Shown here one piece after another: positions 32,399 to 44,399 of a stretch of DNA of 64,000 bases. The stretch is taken from NCBI GenBank assembly GCA_022579005.1, contig MU401462.1, positions 345,195 through 409,194 on the forward strand, given 5' to 3'. This stretch comes from Poronia punctata (taxonomy: Eukaryota; Ascomycota; Sordariomycetes; Xylariales; Xylariaceae). The stretch's first letter is position 1, and the number at the start of each line of letters is the position of its first letter. A program made the translations under genes and the position numbers. Below the pieces are notes generated by a model. That model was not told the DNA's origin. It did no database searches and was given only the letters and a program-made list of their open reading frames with translations.

Positions 32399-35300
32399 TA
32401 CTAAATATAAGTGTTTATAATTTTATTTAATATAGTAAGTTTTTTTAATTAAATAAAACTGCTTTTTTATAGTTTTTTTTATTTATTATAAAACTACTTA
32501 TAATTTTATAGCTATAAAAAAGTGCTGCTTATTTATTATATTTATAAGTATTATATTATAAAGTAAAAAATAAAAGTAATAATGTTTGCTTTTTTAATAA
32601 TAAGCTATTTATTTAGCTATACTTATAATAAGTTAAAGTAAGCAATTACTTTGCTTACTATACTAAATATAAAAGCTATAATAATATATTATAAGCTTTA
32701 AGCACTTACTTTTTTGTTTATATATAGCTTATATGCTTAAAGTTTTACTATTTTTTATTAGTACAGCTTTTTTTTTTATATTATTTGCTAATATATTTTT
32801 TTAATTTTAGCTTTTATAAAGCTTATATTAATAAACTTTACTTAGTACTATATTTATAATATAATTAAAAAGTTAGTAATAAAAATTTTACTTTTTATTA
32901 ATAAGTAATATTAAAGCTATAAGTTTTTAGTTTTTTTATATTTTTTAATTATTTTTTTTAAAAATTATATTATTATATAGTATTAGTTTTTTTTATTGCT
33001 TATTAGTATTTTTAAGTGCTTATAAAAATTATTTTTAATTAGCGTTTATATTTAGTTAATAAAAACGTTTATAATATTTTTTACTTTTACTAAAAATAAC
33101 TTTTTTTAGTTAATTTTTAATTTACTTGCTATACTATAATTATTTAAAAATTTTTATAGTATATTTATTTTTACTTAGTTATTAAAAACTATAATAGTAT
33201 TATTAGCATATATTAGCAACTTTATAACTTTTATATTAAGCAGTATATTTTATAGTTTTTAGCAATTTATTATAATTTTTATAAAAGCTTTAATAGTAAA
33301 TATAAATAGTAAGCAGCTTATAAAGTTACTTTATTAAATATTACTTTTTACTAATATTTTATTACTAAAATAGCTATTTATAAAAAGTTAAATTATTGCT
33401 TTATTATATAAAGCTTTAATTTATTTAATAAAAAGTTAAAAAATATTAAAAGACTTTATAAATTTTTTAAAAAAATTATATAAAACTTTGTTATATGCTT
33501 TTTTTTAGTTTAAAAAAAGTAAAGCAACGTTATTATTCTTTTTACTTTTAAAGTTTTAAATTAGCTATTATATTGCTTTAATATTATTGTTTATAAGTTT
33601 GCTTAAAAAAAAGGCTAACTACTATTTTTTTATAACTTTTTTAAGCGCTTTAATTAAGCGTTATATTATAATTTTAATAAAAATTTTATAATTAATATTT
33701 ATTAAAAATAATAGTTAATAGTTTTTAAAAAGTTTTAGGTTTTTTTTTTAGTAGCATTACTAGTATTTTTTTTATTTATTTATTAAGTACTTTATTTTTT
33801 TACTAAAGCTTATTATAAAATTTTATAAGTGCTTTTATAATTTTATACTTTAGCGTTTTGTTTTAATATTTTTTTATTTAATATTTTAGTAAAGTTTTAT
33901 ATAGCTTAGCAAAAATATTATTTAAGCTAAGCACGCTTTTTAAAGCAGCTTATTTAATAGCTACTTTAACTTTTTGCTTAAAAACTAGTTTAACTAAGTT
34001 TTTTTAATTTTTTATATTTATAATTAAAGCATTTTTTAAAATTTTATTTATAACTTTTAAGTTAAATATTTTATAGCTATATAGTTTATTATAAAACTTA
34101 TATACTATATTTAAAATATTTTTAAAGTTTAAGTACTAGTTATTATTTTTATTTTTTAATATAAAAATTAATATATTTATATTTATTTTAGCTTTAAAAA
34201 AAAAGTATTATATAAAAGCTTTACTTAATAAAAAGTATTTTGCTAGCAAGTTATATAAGTAGTTTTTTTATTTTTATTTATTTAGCGCTAGCTTTTTAGT
34301 ATTTAAATTTTTAATTTGCTTTTTAAGTATAATATTTATTTTTTTTGCTTATTTTTTAGTTAGTTTTTTTTAAGCTTTTTAAATAAATGTTTTTCTTTTT
34401 AGTATATTTTACTTAATACAGCTTTTCTTTTTTAAAATATGCTTTAAAAGCCTTTTTATACTTAGTTTATTTAGTTATATAGTTAATATATTTAGTTTTT
34501 TTAAAAAGTTTTTAATAAGTTTTAATATAGCAACGTAATTATAGTACTAGTAGTAGTAACTGCTATTATTTTAATTTTTTATTTATATTTATAAGTAAAG
34601 CTAATTTAATACTAATATAATAATAATTTATTTATAGCAGCATAAATATAATTATTTATACTTTAATAAATTTTACTTAGTTTTTTTAAGTATATATTTT
34701 ATTTAGTTATAATATATTAAATATATATTTAAAAGTAAATTTTTTAAAGCTAAGGTTTTTTTTTTAACTATTTACTAGCTAGAGACTTTAGTTTTTTTAT
34801 AGTGCGCTTAGCAGGCTATAAAATGCTTTTAGTTTTTTTTTTAGTAGTTTTTTATTTAATTTTTTATTAATATAGCGGTTAGTTATATTTTAGTTTTTTT
34901 TAATAACGTTAATAAGATTTTATAATATAAAAAAGTTAAGATTTTTAAAGTTAGTTAAAGCTTTTAATTATATTAAAAACTATTTATATTTTACTTTAAG
35001 TAATTTTATAAGTATATATATATTTACTACTTAAATTATTTTATTTTAAAAGGTAATATTAATAATTATAAGTTTTTTTTTTAAGTTTTTATATATTAAA
35101 TACTTTTTTAGTTTTTTTAGCAATTAGGTTTAAAATACTTATTTAGTATTAATAATAATAGCTAGGCTATTTTTATTATTTATTTTTTTAGCTATTTTTA
35201 TTAAGTAAAATATTTTACTTTTAAGCTTTTTTTTATTAGATTTTTTTAAGTTAGCTTTTTAAATTATAAGTATATTTAGTTTTTTATTTTTTATTAATTT

Positions 35301-38208
35301 AATTATTTTTTAAAAACAAGCTAAGTTTATAATAAAGTTAATATTTAAAAAAGCTATATTTAAATTAAGCACTATTATTTTTTTTAAGCATATTTTTAAA
35401 TATATATTTAGTATGCTTAAAAGAAGCTATTTATAAAAAGTAGTATTTAAGCTATATATATACGTTTTAATTATGTTTAAGGTTTTTTATATTAAAAAGT
35501 ATATTATATACTTTATATAAGTTTGCCTTTTTATTTACTAGCTTAAACTTTATAATATAATAAAAGAAAATTTTAATATATATAGTAATTAGTTTTAAAC
35601 TTATATTTATAATTATTATTACTTTGCTTTTAAATGTTTTTTTATACTTTTAAATATTTATTTAAAACTTAATACTTTTTTATTTTAGCTAAAGCTAATT
35701 ATAAAAAGCTATAATAAGCTACTGCTTTATTATATTATTAGTATAAATAATAATTTAAGTTTTAGCTTTTTTAAAATAAAAAATAGTTAACTTTATATTA
35801 TATATAGTACTTTTTTAGCTACTAAGCTTAATATATTTTTAGTTAAAAAACTAAGCTATTGCTTTAGTCTTTACTTTAATAATTTTTTTTTTATTTAAGT
35901 ATAATGCTTTTAAGATTTTATTTAAATTAGTTTTAACTATAATATAAATATTAATAATTATTTTTATATTTAGTTATTAATTTTTTTTATAAAGCTTTAT
36001 AAAAAGCTTAAAGTATAAGTGCTTTTTATTTGCTTTGCTGTTTATATTATAGTTTTTAAACTTTTTTTATTTTTTAGCTTATATAAAAGTAAGCTTTAAA
36101 GCTTAAGTTTTAGTTTTTAATAACTAAGCTAAGTAAGTAAAAAAAAAAGTAGGAAATAAAGCACTATTAGTAGCTAGGGCAATAGTTTTTGCTTTTATTG
36201 CTTTAACTTAAACGCTTTTTTTAAGCAAAAATAAAGTGCTAGTTAAGCTTTTTTTTTTTATATTATATATTTATTAGCAAAAAAAAAGTTAAAGTTAAAA
36301 GCTGCTTTTTTTTTTTAGCTTTTAGCAAGCTTAAATAAAGCTAATATTAGCGTTTTTAAGTTTTATATAAAAAAGCTACCTTTAAAAGTATTTAAAAGTA
36401 TTTAAGTTAAACTTTTTAAGTTAAAATAAGGTTTTTTAGCTAGTTAGTTTGCTAAGTTAGCTACTTTAAGTATATTTTTTAAAAGTATACTTATTAAATT
36501 ATATTTAAATTTACTAGCTAAAAAAAAAAGGCGTTAAAAAGTATAAAAAAGCTAAAGGCAATAAATAATATAAGTTTTTTATTAGCTACTAAATAAGCTA
36601 TAAAAAAAAAAAAAAGTATATAAGCGTTTAGCTAAGCTTTAAAAAAGCATACTAAATAGTAATCTTACTATTACTATTTTTTTATTATATTATTATTATT
36701 ATTTTTATTAAATAAAAAAGTTAGCTTAAAAGCTTTTTTTTTTTTTAGCGTTAATAGTAATAATTTTAGTTTTTATATACTAATAGCTACTTTTAGCTTT
36801 AAGCTTTAGTTTTTTTTTTATAGTTACTATAATAGTTAAAGCTTTAGTACTTAGTAGCGCTAAAATTTTAAAAAAGTTTAAGTTTATTTTTAATTACTAT
36901 GTTTTTATAGTAAGTAGCTTTAGCAATATAATATATAAGCTATTTAATTTATATTTTTTTTTTAATTATTGTTAGCAAAGTTAAATATAGTAAAAAAAGT
37001 AAAAGTAATAAAAGTAGCAAACTAAATAATGTTTTTAGCAAACTTAATATTTTTATATTTTTTAAACTTAGCTTTAAGTTTTTTATAGCGCTTTTTTACT
37101 ATTTTAATAGCGCGCTGCTTTTTTTTTTATTTTTTATTTTTTGTTTATAAAAATAGTGTATTAGTAAATGTTTTTATTTTTAATAAGGCAAAGTATTTTT
37201 TATTACTTTTATAAAAAGCGTTTTTTAAAAAAAATAAAGATTTTTATAATATACTTTTATTAGCAGTTTACTTTAGTTAATTTTTTTATTTAAAGTAATA
37301 TGCTTACTAATAAGTTTAAAGGTTTTTTTAGTATTTAAAAACTTAAGCTTTATTATAATTATATTAAATTTTAAATAAATATATTAGTTTATTACTATTT
37401 TTTATTTTGCTTTTATATTTTAGTTTAAATAAAAGTTTTTATTTATTTTATTTTTTAAAGCAATGTTTTTTATACTTTAAGTTTAAGCGTTTAAAGTACT
37501 AGCTAAAGTAATATAGGTTTTTTTAAAAAATTTACTTTTAAAAAATTAAACTACTAGTAATTGCTTAAAGCGTTTTAAGCTGCTTACTATTTATATTTTA
37601 AATATATTATATTAAGTAATGCTTTTAGCTAGCTAACTATTATAAAAAATATATTAAATAATATACTTTTAAGTAAATAGTTAACTTTTTAGGTTATAAT
37701 TTATTATTTTTATTTAGCTAAAGTTAGCTTTTATAGTAAATAATTATTAAATAAAAGGTTTTTTTATTTTTAAAAGTTTAAAAAGTTTATACTTATTATA
37801 AGCTTTTTAGTTTTTTTTAGCTTTTATATTTTAATTAGTACTTTTAGCATTTTAAGTTTTATTATTATTATATTAAGTTTTTATTAAGTTTAAAAATTTT
37901 TGCTTAGTAGCTAGTTATTTTTACTTATAAGCTTATAAATATATTATATTAAAGTACTTAATAAATATATAATAATAGTAGCTAGCAACTACTACTATTA
38001 CTAAATTAAGCAATATAAAGTTAGCTAGTTTAAGTAAAATTTATATTTATAGTTTATAGCAATTAGTTTTAGTTTTATACTACTTTTTACTTTATATACT
38101 ATTTTTATACGCTATTTTAACGTTTGGCTTTATTTTATAAGTATAAGAATTAGCTTTTTAAAGCTTTATTATAGTTTTAAAAGTATTGTATTCTAAATTT
38201 AACCTAGA
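32399..38208 (-). mobile_element. 5' and RT-bearing part of a degenerate non-LTR (LINE) retrotransposon
   Basis: About 5.8 kb of T-rich plus-strand sequence, so the A-rich coding strand is minus. In one minus-strand frame two RT hallmarks occur in the right order. A block at 33318-33304 reads SCLLF and can be read back through C-to-T/G-to-A changes to the GCPLS core of LINE RTs. 36 codons downstream, YANNT at 33210-33196 corresponds to YADDT, both Asp now Asn. Alanine after the aromatic residue of the catalytic box is typical of non-LTR RTs, unlike gypsy or copia. Together with 24025-25603 the element would be ~7.4 kb, a normal LINE length with ORF1 upstream. No LTRs are detectable, and the 15-bp flanking repeat also fits a LINE. 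The clade cannot be settled. Confidence 0.68.
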
Positions 38209-38223
38209 ACAAATTTATATGTT
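38209..38223. repeat. Right copy of the 15-bp direct repeat flanking the AT-rich block
   Basis: Exact copy of 24010-24024. It lies just outside the last strongly RIP-mutated bases and is followed by sequence of normal composition. Confidence 0.6.
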
Positions 38224-41164
38224 TAAAGTATGCCTAGCATATATTAAGAGTTAAAAAAAGGCAATTTATATAATACCAAGGCTTTTACGATCTTGGTACT
38301 AAGCATAATAACACGATTGGCCTTGAGTAAGGTGATTTAGATATACTGCACATCCTTAGAAGAATCTTAATACAAGGCGTGTTACAGGTCTTGTTACAAT
38401 TGTTCTTATGCAAGAACAACAAAGCCATGAATTTGAGTAATGTTTATAACGGTGTATACCTATGCCTGCATAGGGCGGGTAGGTACCGCAATTGGAGCAC
38501 ATAAAGTTTTGAGGCCATGTTGCAATGGGCTTTAACATACATCTGTGCACCTTGTTCCCCTTTGTCAAACTAAATCAAGCGACCAACAAGTCACTGCATG
38601 ATGTACATGCATATCTAGGTAGCTTGCAAAGAAGGATGACCATATCCAGACGAACACGCGTTCTTTGCTTTAAGATATGAGAGACGAAGGGTGTGTAATT
38701 TGTCTTACACGACCCAAAGAGCAAAACAGCATTGGCCATGATCAAGGGATGCAAAGACGATAGAGAAAAAAGCAAAACAGAGAGTACTACTGGAAGTACA
38801 CCACTTCGATAAATGAATAGACCTTCCTATCAATGGAAGCTACAGACACAACTTATGATGTAAGGTTAGGTACTTGTATACTTTGCCTATGTATCTTTAG
38901 GTTCTAATAGGTACCTGCTAAACTGGAAGATAGGAGGTGTGCTTTACAAACCTAGCAGTAGTAAATCGGCCACCAGAAAATTTGTAGAAACTACTATTAC
39001 ATACGTGTAGAGGTAAGTAAGCTTGACACAAGGCGCAGCGCAGGGCGTCAGACTCTCTGAACACGTGCTTTATGTTTTAGCATCTGCACCCCACGATTCT
39101 TACCTAGAATAACTAGGACAAGACAACCCTTTAATTGTTTTTTAAGTTCTTCTATCTGCTCAACAGTAGGTAGCTTCTGGCAAGGAAAGCCAATTCTTTT
39201 CAATGCGGGCCCAGGTGAGAATTTCCTATATTGTGTGATCACGATTCATTGCTGCCAAGCAACATATTGCCAATCTACGCCGCGGCCCGCCACCGGACTT
39301 GTTACCAATATTCTTCTTCGGTACCTTATTCAGTATCGGTCTATCTACCTGCTTCATGTTGTTGATACATGCTGTTAATTAGAATACAATATTACGACTA
39401 TTAGCCGCAGTTCGTGCCTTGGCTTGCAGGACCTATCTGACATCGCTACCAGCCTCCTATGGCCTACAGGCGGACTCCATCACTTTACTGGTAATAGCAA
39501 AGAAAATATGGCTTGTTAGCGGCTGGGTACCTATAAGCAATCACCTGAGTGGCTTGGAAGGCGCACAATGTCACTGTTGGAGCACTGTCGTATTGCGATA
39601 AGGTAATGCCCGTCATGGCACGACCCAGTCAGCACTTGCAGTCAAGCAGCCAAATCATATTCTGGGCCAGGCTAGCATACTTGGTAAACCACCTATGATG
39701 AGTGGTTATTTATCAGGCTGACGTTCTAACCTGCGTGGCATAGTCTAGATCAACAGGACAAATTCTGATTAGGTAAATAGAAGTTGCATTTGCCCAACCT
39801 CTATTGCTATCGTGGACAAGCATGTGCGCGTCCGTACAATGTAGAGGTATCAGTCAGTCGCCTACCTAAGGGTTAAAAGGAACGTTAAACCACAAACCGT
39901 GACTACTGAGTACTGGCCTGTTGATTCCTACAACAAGATACATGAATCTGACCTACTCGAACCCGGATAATTGCATATTTGGCCCTACATCTTTCTGTGA
40001 CTACTTGTAAGAATGTTAGGGTGCGTAGACGGGCTTGGGAAGGTGTACTCAGTAGGTTGGAGCCATGTAAAGGAGGTAGCGGCTACTTGTACTCGTAGGT
40101 TCGCCAGTAGATACTACCGACATCTTAGTATCTTTGAATGTCATTATAGGTATTTCATTTCGTTTGGTTAGTTTTCCGATACCATCCAACAGCGGGAGAA
40201 GACAGGGAAGACAGGGCAGGCCTACAGGGTTGGCTGAGTTCTCTGTATACTTACCCGCGCTCACCCTACTATCGGGCGGCCCTAGCGACACAATCCCTGC
40301 AACAAATTTATTCAAGCCCCTATCAATGATCAGAGTCGTTACTGAGTCCCACTCCAACTGCTCCAACGGGAGTCCCAGCTTGTGCCCAGTATTGTGACAT
40401 TCCCCCAGGGGCCCAGCGCCCATCAGAAGTAGGTGGTCAAAAGTCTTGCAGATGTACATAATCGCTAGCTGTTTGTGGAACAGTACTATTTCACAACATT
40501 ACTGGGTACATAGGTAGATGTGGGACGGGCGTGGGATCCGTCCTAGCACACTGACTTCTTTTCCACACCTTCCTGCGTGGGTCTGTTGAGGGTCTCCCCT
40601 GTGGCCCCCTGTCGCCTCTCATGAGAGAAATTCCTCCCGTAGTTTTCTTTGGCTGAAATCCTGTTATGCTACACCTCCCCCTTTGTTCTCTCTTGACCAA
40701 CTTGTCAACCCTTTTTCTTCCCCATCTACGATTTCTGACGCTGTTGACTTCGTCAGCTTGGGTACTGTGTTTTTGCTTCTTTCTTCATTAACTTTCCAAA
40801 ACTGACCTCTTCGTCATTGAGGTGTTCATTCGTTACCACATCTTCAGCCCACTGGCGCGCACAATCAGTTTCGTCTTGTTGTGGATGACCCTACGATAAC
40901 GACGACGACTTCCGATAGTTGCATGTCTATTTTAACTTTTCGATTATCCGTGCCGCCCGTATGCACTGCGAGACTAAAGCTTGATCTGGGTTTGTCACCT
41001 GCATAAATCTGGACTTGCGGGATAGCCGACTGCCGACAGCAAAAAGGATCGGAAAGCAACCTAAAAAGAAGGATAAAAAGGAATAGAGTTATTTTTATTT
41101 ACACGTCAAGGTGGCTTCAATCGAGAAGTCTATCGCTTCTTGGAAAGCCTTCCACCCAAGAACA
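38224..41164. other. Gene-free region right of the transposon block
   Basis: About 2.9 kb with GC returning to normal. It holds a small hairpin at 38274-38298 (TACCAAG ... CTTGGTA, 11-nt loop) and scattered 60-136-codon frames without recognisable sequence. The right end is the promoter and 5' UTR of the glycosyltransferase gene, including CT-rich stretches around 40673-40730 and 40770-40790. No gene could be supported. Confidence 0.45.
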
Positions 41165-42811
41165 ATGGGAGCAAGCTTGCCATCTCCACACCAGCGATTG
41201 TTGACCATGCGGAACCCTTTTACGAGATTCATCCTCTTCGCGGTGGTGCTCCTCATTATCCTCGGAGTCTCATGGAAATCCGATCGGATAGAGAATGTGG
41301 GCACGAAGATTATCAAGGCCGCATCGACCCATAACAAGGATGGCCATGTACCGCAACATGTGTTCAGTGACGCGCCTCAGGCGGGTGATCTGGACATCCC
41401 GCCCGTTTCGACTCACGTGATGGATTGCAGAATTGACGGCAACTACATGAACTACCTCAAGCAGAAGTACGAATTAATGGACGGCTTCCAATACTATAAG
41501 CGCTATGTCAAAGTCAATCGCGAGCCCATCCCACGGAGGTCCATCACAAAGCTTGATCAGGAATTCCTCCCTGCCAATGCCGTTAAGCAGATCAACCTAC
41601 AACAGCCTAACTTTGGGAACGAGCAATGCGTGGAGCCGCTCAACGTCTACGTGCCACAATCTCCTTACCCGGCTACGGGCAACCTGTCCGATTTCATGTT
41701 CGGTGTTTCAACCACCTTCCAGCGATTCAGTGGCGAAAGGACAAGCCCCGTCAACGAGTGGATTTATTGGTTGACAGACGGCAAGGGTCATTCCAATGGC
41801 GGAAAACTCATCCTTCTTCTCCTCGACGCGACCGAAGAGCAGATTGCCCATGCGAGAACCATCCTGCGAGACGCAGGTGTCGATGTGGATGTATACCACT
41901 CGGATTCGACCATGGAAATGGCTGTTCGCTATTTGACGTTGATACCCACCCTATACCATCACCCCGAACGGCCGAACAAGAAGTGGCTTGTGTCTTGCGA
42001 TGACGATACTTTCTTCCCTAGCGTCCATACCCTGGTCCAGAAGTTCGATGATTATGACCACACGCAACAGCTCTACATTGGTGTCCTGTCAGAAGACATC
42101 AATAACGTTGACCGCCACGGTTCACAAGCTTTCGGTGGCGCTGGCGTGTTCTTGTCGGTTCCACTGGCCGAACAAATCACCCGGGATTACGAAACATGCA
42201 AAACTGATGAGAAGATCAAGGAATCTAACTCGGGCTGGGGTCCCCAGGGTGATATTCTCTTGCGAAAATGCATTTATGAAAACACGGATGTTCGACTATC
42301 GGTCTTGCATGGTCTGTACCAGCTTGACCTCTACGGCGACCCATCGGGATTCTATGAGGCAGGCATCAAGCCCATCTCCCTGCACCACTTCAAGGGTGGC
42401 GGTTGGCACAGTGCCATGCCTTGGGAATACACCAAGGTGGCGCATATCTGCGGTGAGGACTGCACATTTATGCGATTCCAGACGACGGACAACTTCATCA
42501 TCTCCACCGGTTTCAGTGTCGCCCACTATCCCCTCGGTGTCGACTTCAACCTGCAACAAATGGAGCGTACTTTCGCCGCCGCACCGCAGGATAAGGGCTG
42601 GAATTTGGATTACGTGTTTGACCCACAGCGCCCTAGTCTGCTGAAGACGGGCCGAAAGATCAGTTGGGACTTGCAGGAAGCCACTTTGACACCCGACAAT
42701 GCCCTACATCAGGTCTTCGTCCGCAAGGCCAATGACTGGCGGTGGGTTGACAAGAACGAACAGCCCATGTCCCAGCTCGATGGCATCGTCGAACTCGTCT
42801 GGATTCCATAA
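41165..42811 (+). CDS. Fringe-related glycosyltransferase (GT31-like, DUF604 type), type II membrane protein
   Basis: Single exon. The open frame extends upstream to 41111, but the first ATG is 41165, giving 548 aa. Residues 20-37 (TRFILFAVVLLIILGVSW) form one membrane span after a short basic N-terminus: a type II Golgi/ER enzyme with lumenal catalytic domain. Motifs include the metal/sugar-nucleotide site CDDDTFFP (D279-D281), a Fringe-like segment AFGGAGVFLSVPLA (~325-338) and GWGPQGDILLRKC (~357-369). These are the landmark motifs of fungal Fringe-like/DUF604 proteins, thought to transfer a sugar from UDP-sugar to glycans. A Cys pair (CGEDC, near 443) and a beta-rich C-terminal domain follow. 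The acceptor is unknown. A second in-frame Met at residue 15 is a possible alternative start and would leave the span intact. No close gene neighbours. Confidence 0.9.
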   Translation: MGASLPSPHQRLLTMRNPFTRFILFAVVLLIILGVSWKSDRIENVGTKIIKAASTHNKDGHVPQHVFSDAPQAGDLDIPPVSTHVMDCRIDGNYMNYLKQKYELMDGFQYYKRYVKVNREPIPRRSITKLDQEFLPANAVKQINLQQPNFGNEQCVEPLNVYVPQSPYPATGNLSDFMFGVSTTFQRFSGERTSPVNEWIYWLTDGKGHSNGGKLILLLLDATEEQIAHARTILRDAGVDVDVYHSDSTMEMAVRYLTLIPTLYHHPERPNKKWLVSCDDDTFFPSVHTLVQKFDDYDHTQQLYIGVLSEDINNVDRHGSQAFGGAGVFLSVPLAEQITRDYETCKTDEKIKESNSGWGPQGDILLRKCIYENTDVRLSVLHGLYQLDLYGDPSGFYEAGIKPISLHHFKGGGWHSAMPWEYTKVAHICGEDCTFMRFQTTDNFIISTGFSVAHYPLGVDFNLQQMERTFAAAPQDKGWNLDYVFDPQRPSLLKTGRKISWDLQEATLTPDNALHQVFVRKANDWRWVDKNEQPMSQLDGIVELVWIP

Positions 42812-44399
42812 ACTGTTTTCCTGGCTCGACCAAGCTTCCCCATGAGATAATGACTCATTTATATGACGGCGCAATTAGTGGTGCAATTGGGTATTGCTAT
42901 TATGGAAAGGAAATAACTCCCTGAAAAGTTAGTGGAGGATGATAAATTGGCGAGGATGAGTTCGAGGACTGTTGTGTCCCAACCGGGATATCCTTGGGGA
43001 ACAAGCAACCCCTTGCTGTTTCAGTGCTTCCCCTTATTTCAACTTCTCACCCGGCTCGCCCAACTATGCTCATAGCCTGGTGGGATGTAGCTCAGTTAGC
43101 TGCCCTTCGTCGCATTCCGAGCATCTTGCATCTACTGTTGGAGAATGCCGCTCAATCTCAACATATCGGATCTACCGGTTCGCCTGCCTCCGCCGTTTCG
43201 AACACTACGTCCCACGATAATGCATAATATACTTCAAACCTTCTTATCTTCCCAGTCAATCGTTCGCTTGTCGCCGTCAATTGCTTCTCGACGGGTTCGT
43301 CAGCAAATTGCGTGCGACACCAAGCACACCCCGTTTTCATACCTCTTCTTTGTCTTGGCTGAGCATTAGCGAACCCGGCGTTCGGCGGTCACGACCCCCC
43401 CACGCTTCAACCATTTATCCAGACATGCTTTCTACCATTTACCTCGTTCACCTTACCTATTGGCATAACATATATCCGATGATATCCCATCAGTTCGCAA
43501 TGGAGAACACATCTGCGCCAGAGTTACCATTCTCTTCATTCTTATTTTTTGTATCATAGACCTTGTTTCCCGCGGATTTAGGGGAGTTGATCAGGATAGA
43601 AGTGTTTTTGTATTGATGAGAAACCGTCGATGAAAGAGGTCGCCAGACTTGCAACCGGTGTTCTGCCTGGCAAAACGATTCGTACAACAGAGCTGCGTGG
43701 TTGGTACATTAGTGGAGAGATATGGACTTGTTGGGGGATCGGCTGGCCTCGGTATCGAAGTGCTCGAGACGAGGTCTCCTACGATAGTCTCCCTTCAGTT
43801 GTACATATTTTAGATGCGGAGCTGAGCATTCAAAATTCATGAAACAAAAAACCCTCTTACTTTTCTACACTCAAAGTGCACATGGTCATCTGCAACAGGC
43901 GCATTGTTTGTTGTCTTTGACTTGTAAAATGCCGAGAATCAGTTATAAACCATAGTGTGCTATATTTTATTTACGCACTGTATTTTCAGCGTCCAGGAAA
44001 CCTACCTACTTACTCTAGTCGAATGATTTGCCGCCGGTTAACCTCCGCTACCATGTTACACAGTCTTTTATACCGTGCATCTTTTAACCTGTTCTATTTC
44101 TCGTAGACTGGGGGAATCTCATCCACGGTAAATCCTTATGAAGTCATTGTAGGAAGACCCCCCACTTCCTAACATCAACAAAATCAACAATTCGAATTTA
44201 TTCATTTCGACCGGTCAGCTGCCCAACCTGGGTTTAGGGGAGAACAAGAAAGGACGGGCCGCCGGCAGCGGGAATGCCACATTTTCGTCTACGCCATTAA
44301 CATATGGGATTTTCGGACGGTGTTTTGTGATCCTCTCTTTCGACTTGTCTTTTGGCCAAGGCGAATGTAGATATTTTCGCATAGCAATTATTGCCCAGC
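42812..44399. other. Intergenic region, GT31 to palA
   Basis: About 1.6 kb. Includes the 3' flank of the glycosyltransferase and the palA promoter. Contains several short frames with no recognisable sequence and a chance tRNA-like D-arm (43083-43100) that does not fold into a tRNA. Nothing supported. Confidence 0.5.

Noticed and set aside
24025..38208. The outer element as an LTR retrotransposon
   Set aside because: I compared 24025-24350 with 37700-38208 by eye and saw no long terminal repeat in direct orientation; the YADD-type box also argues against it.
24010..38223. The AT block as a centromere
   Set aside because: Fungal RIP-rich centromeres are usually far longer. At 14 kb with two element-sized, individually bounded parts, nested transposons explain it fully.
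38356..38568. 70-codon minus frame with CxxC...CxxC, zinc-finger-like
   Set aside because: No known finger spacing, no Kozak or intron support, and it lies directly beside the transposon edge. The cysteines are few and likely chance.
40049..40459. 136-codon minus frame
   Set aside because: Sequence does not resemble any family I know and is overlapped by an antisense frame of similar length; no splice or promoter evidence.
43081..43160. tRNA-like start GATGTAGCTCAGTTAGC
   Set aside because: Only the D-arm resembles a tRNA. No matching anticodon stem, T-arm (GGTTCRANNCC) or acceptor pairing follows.
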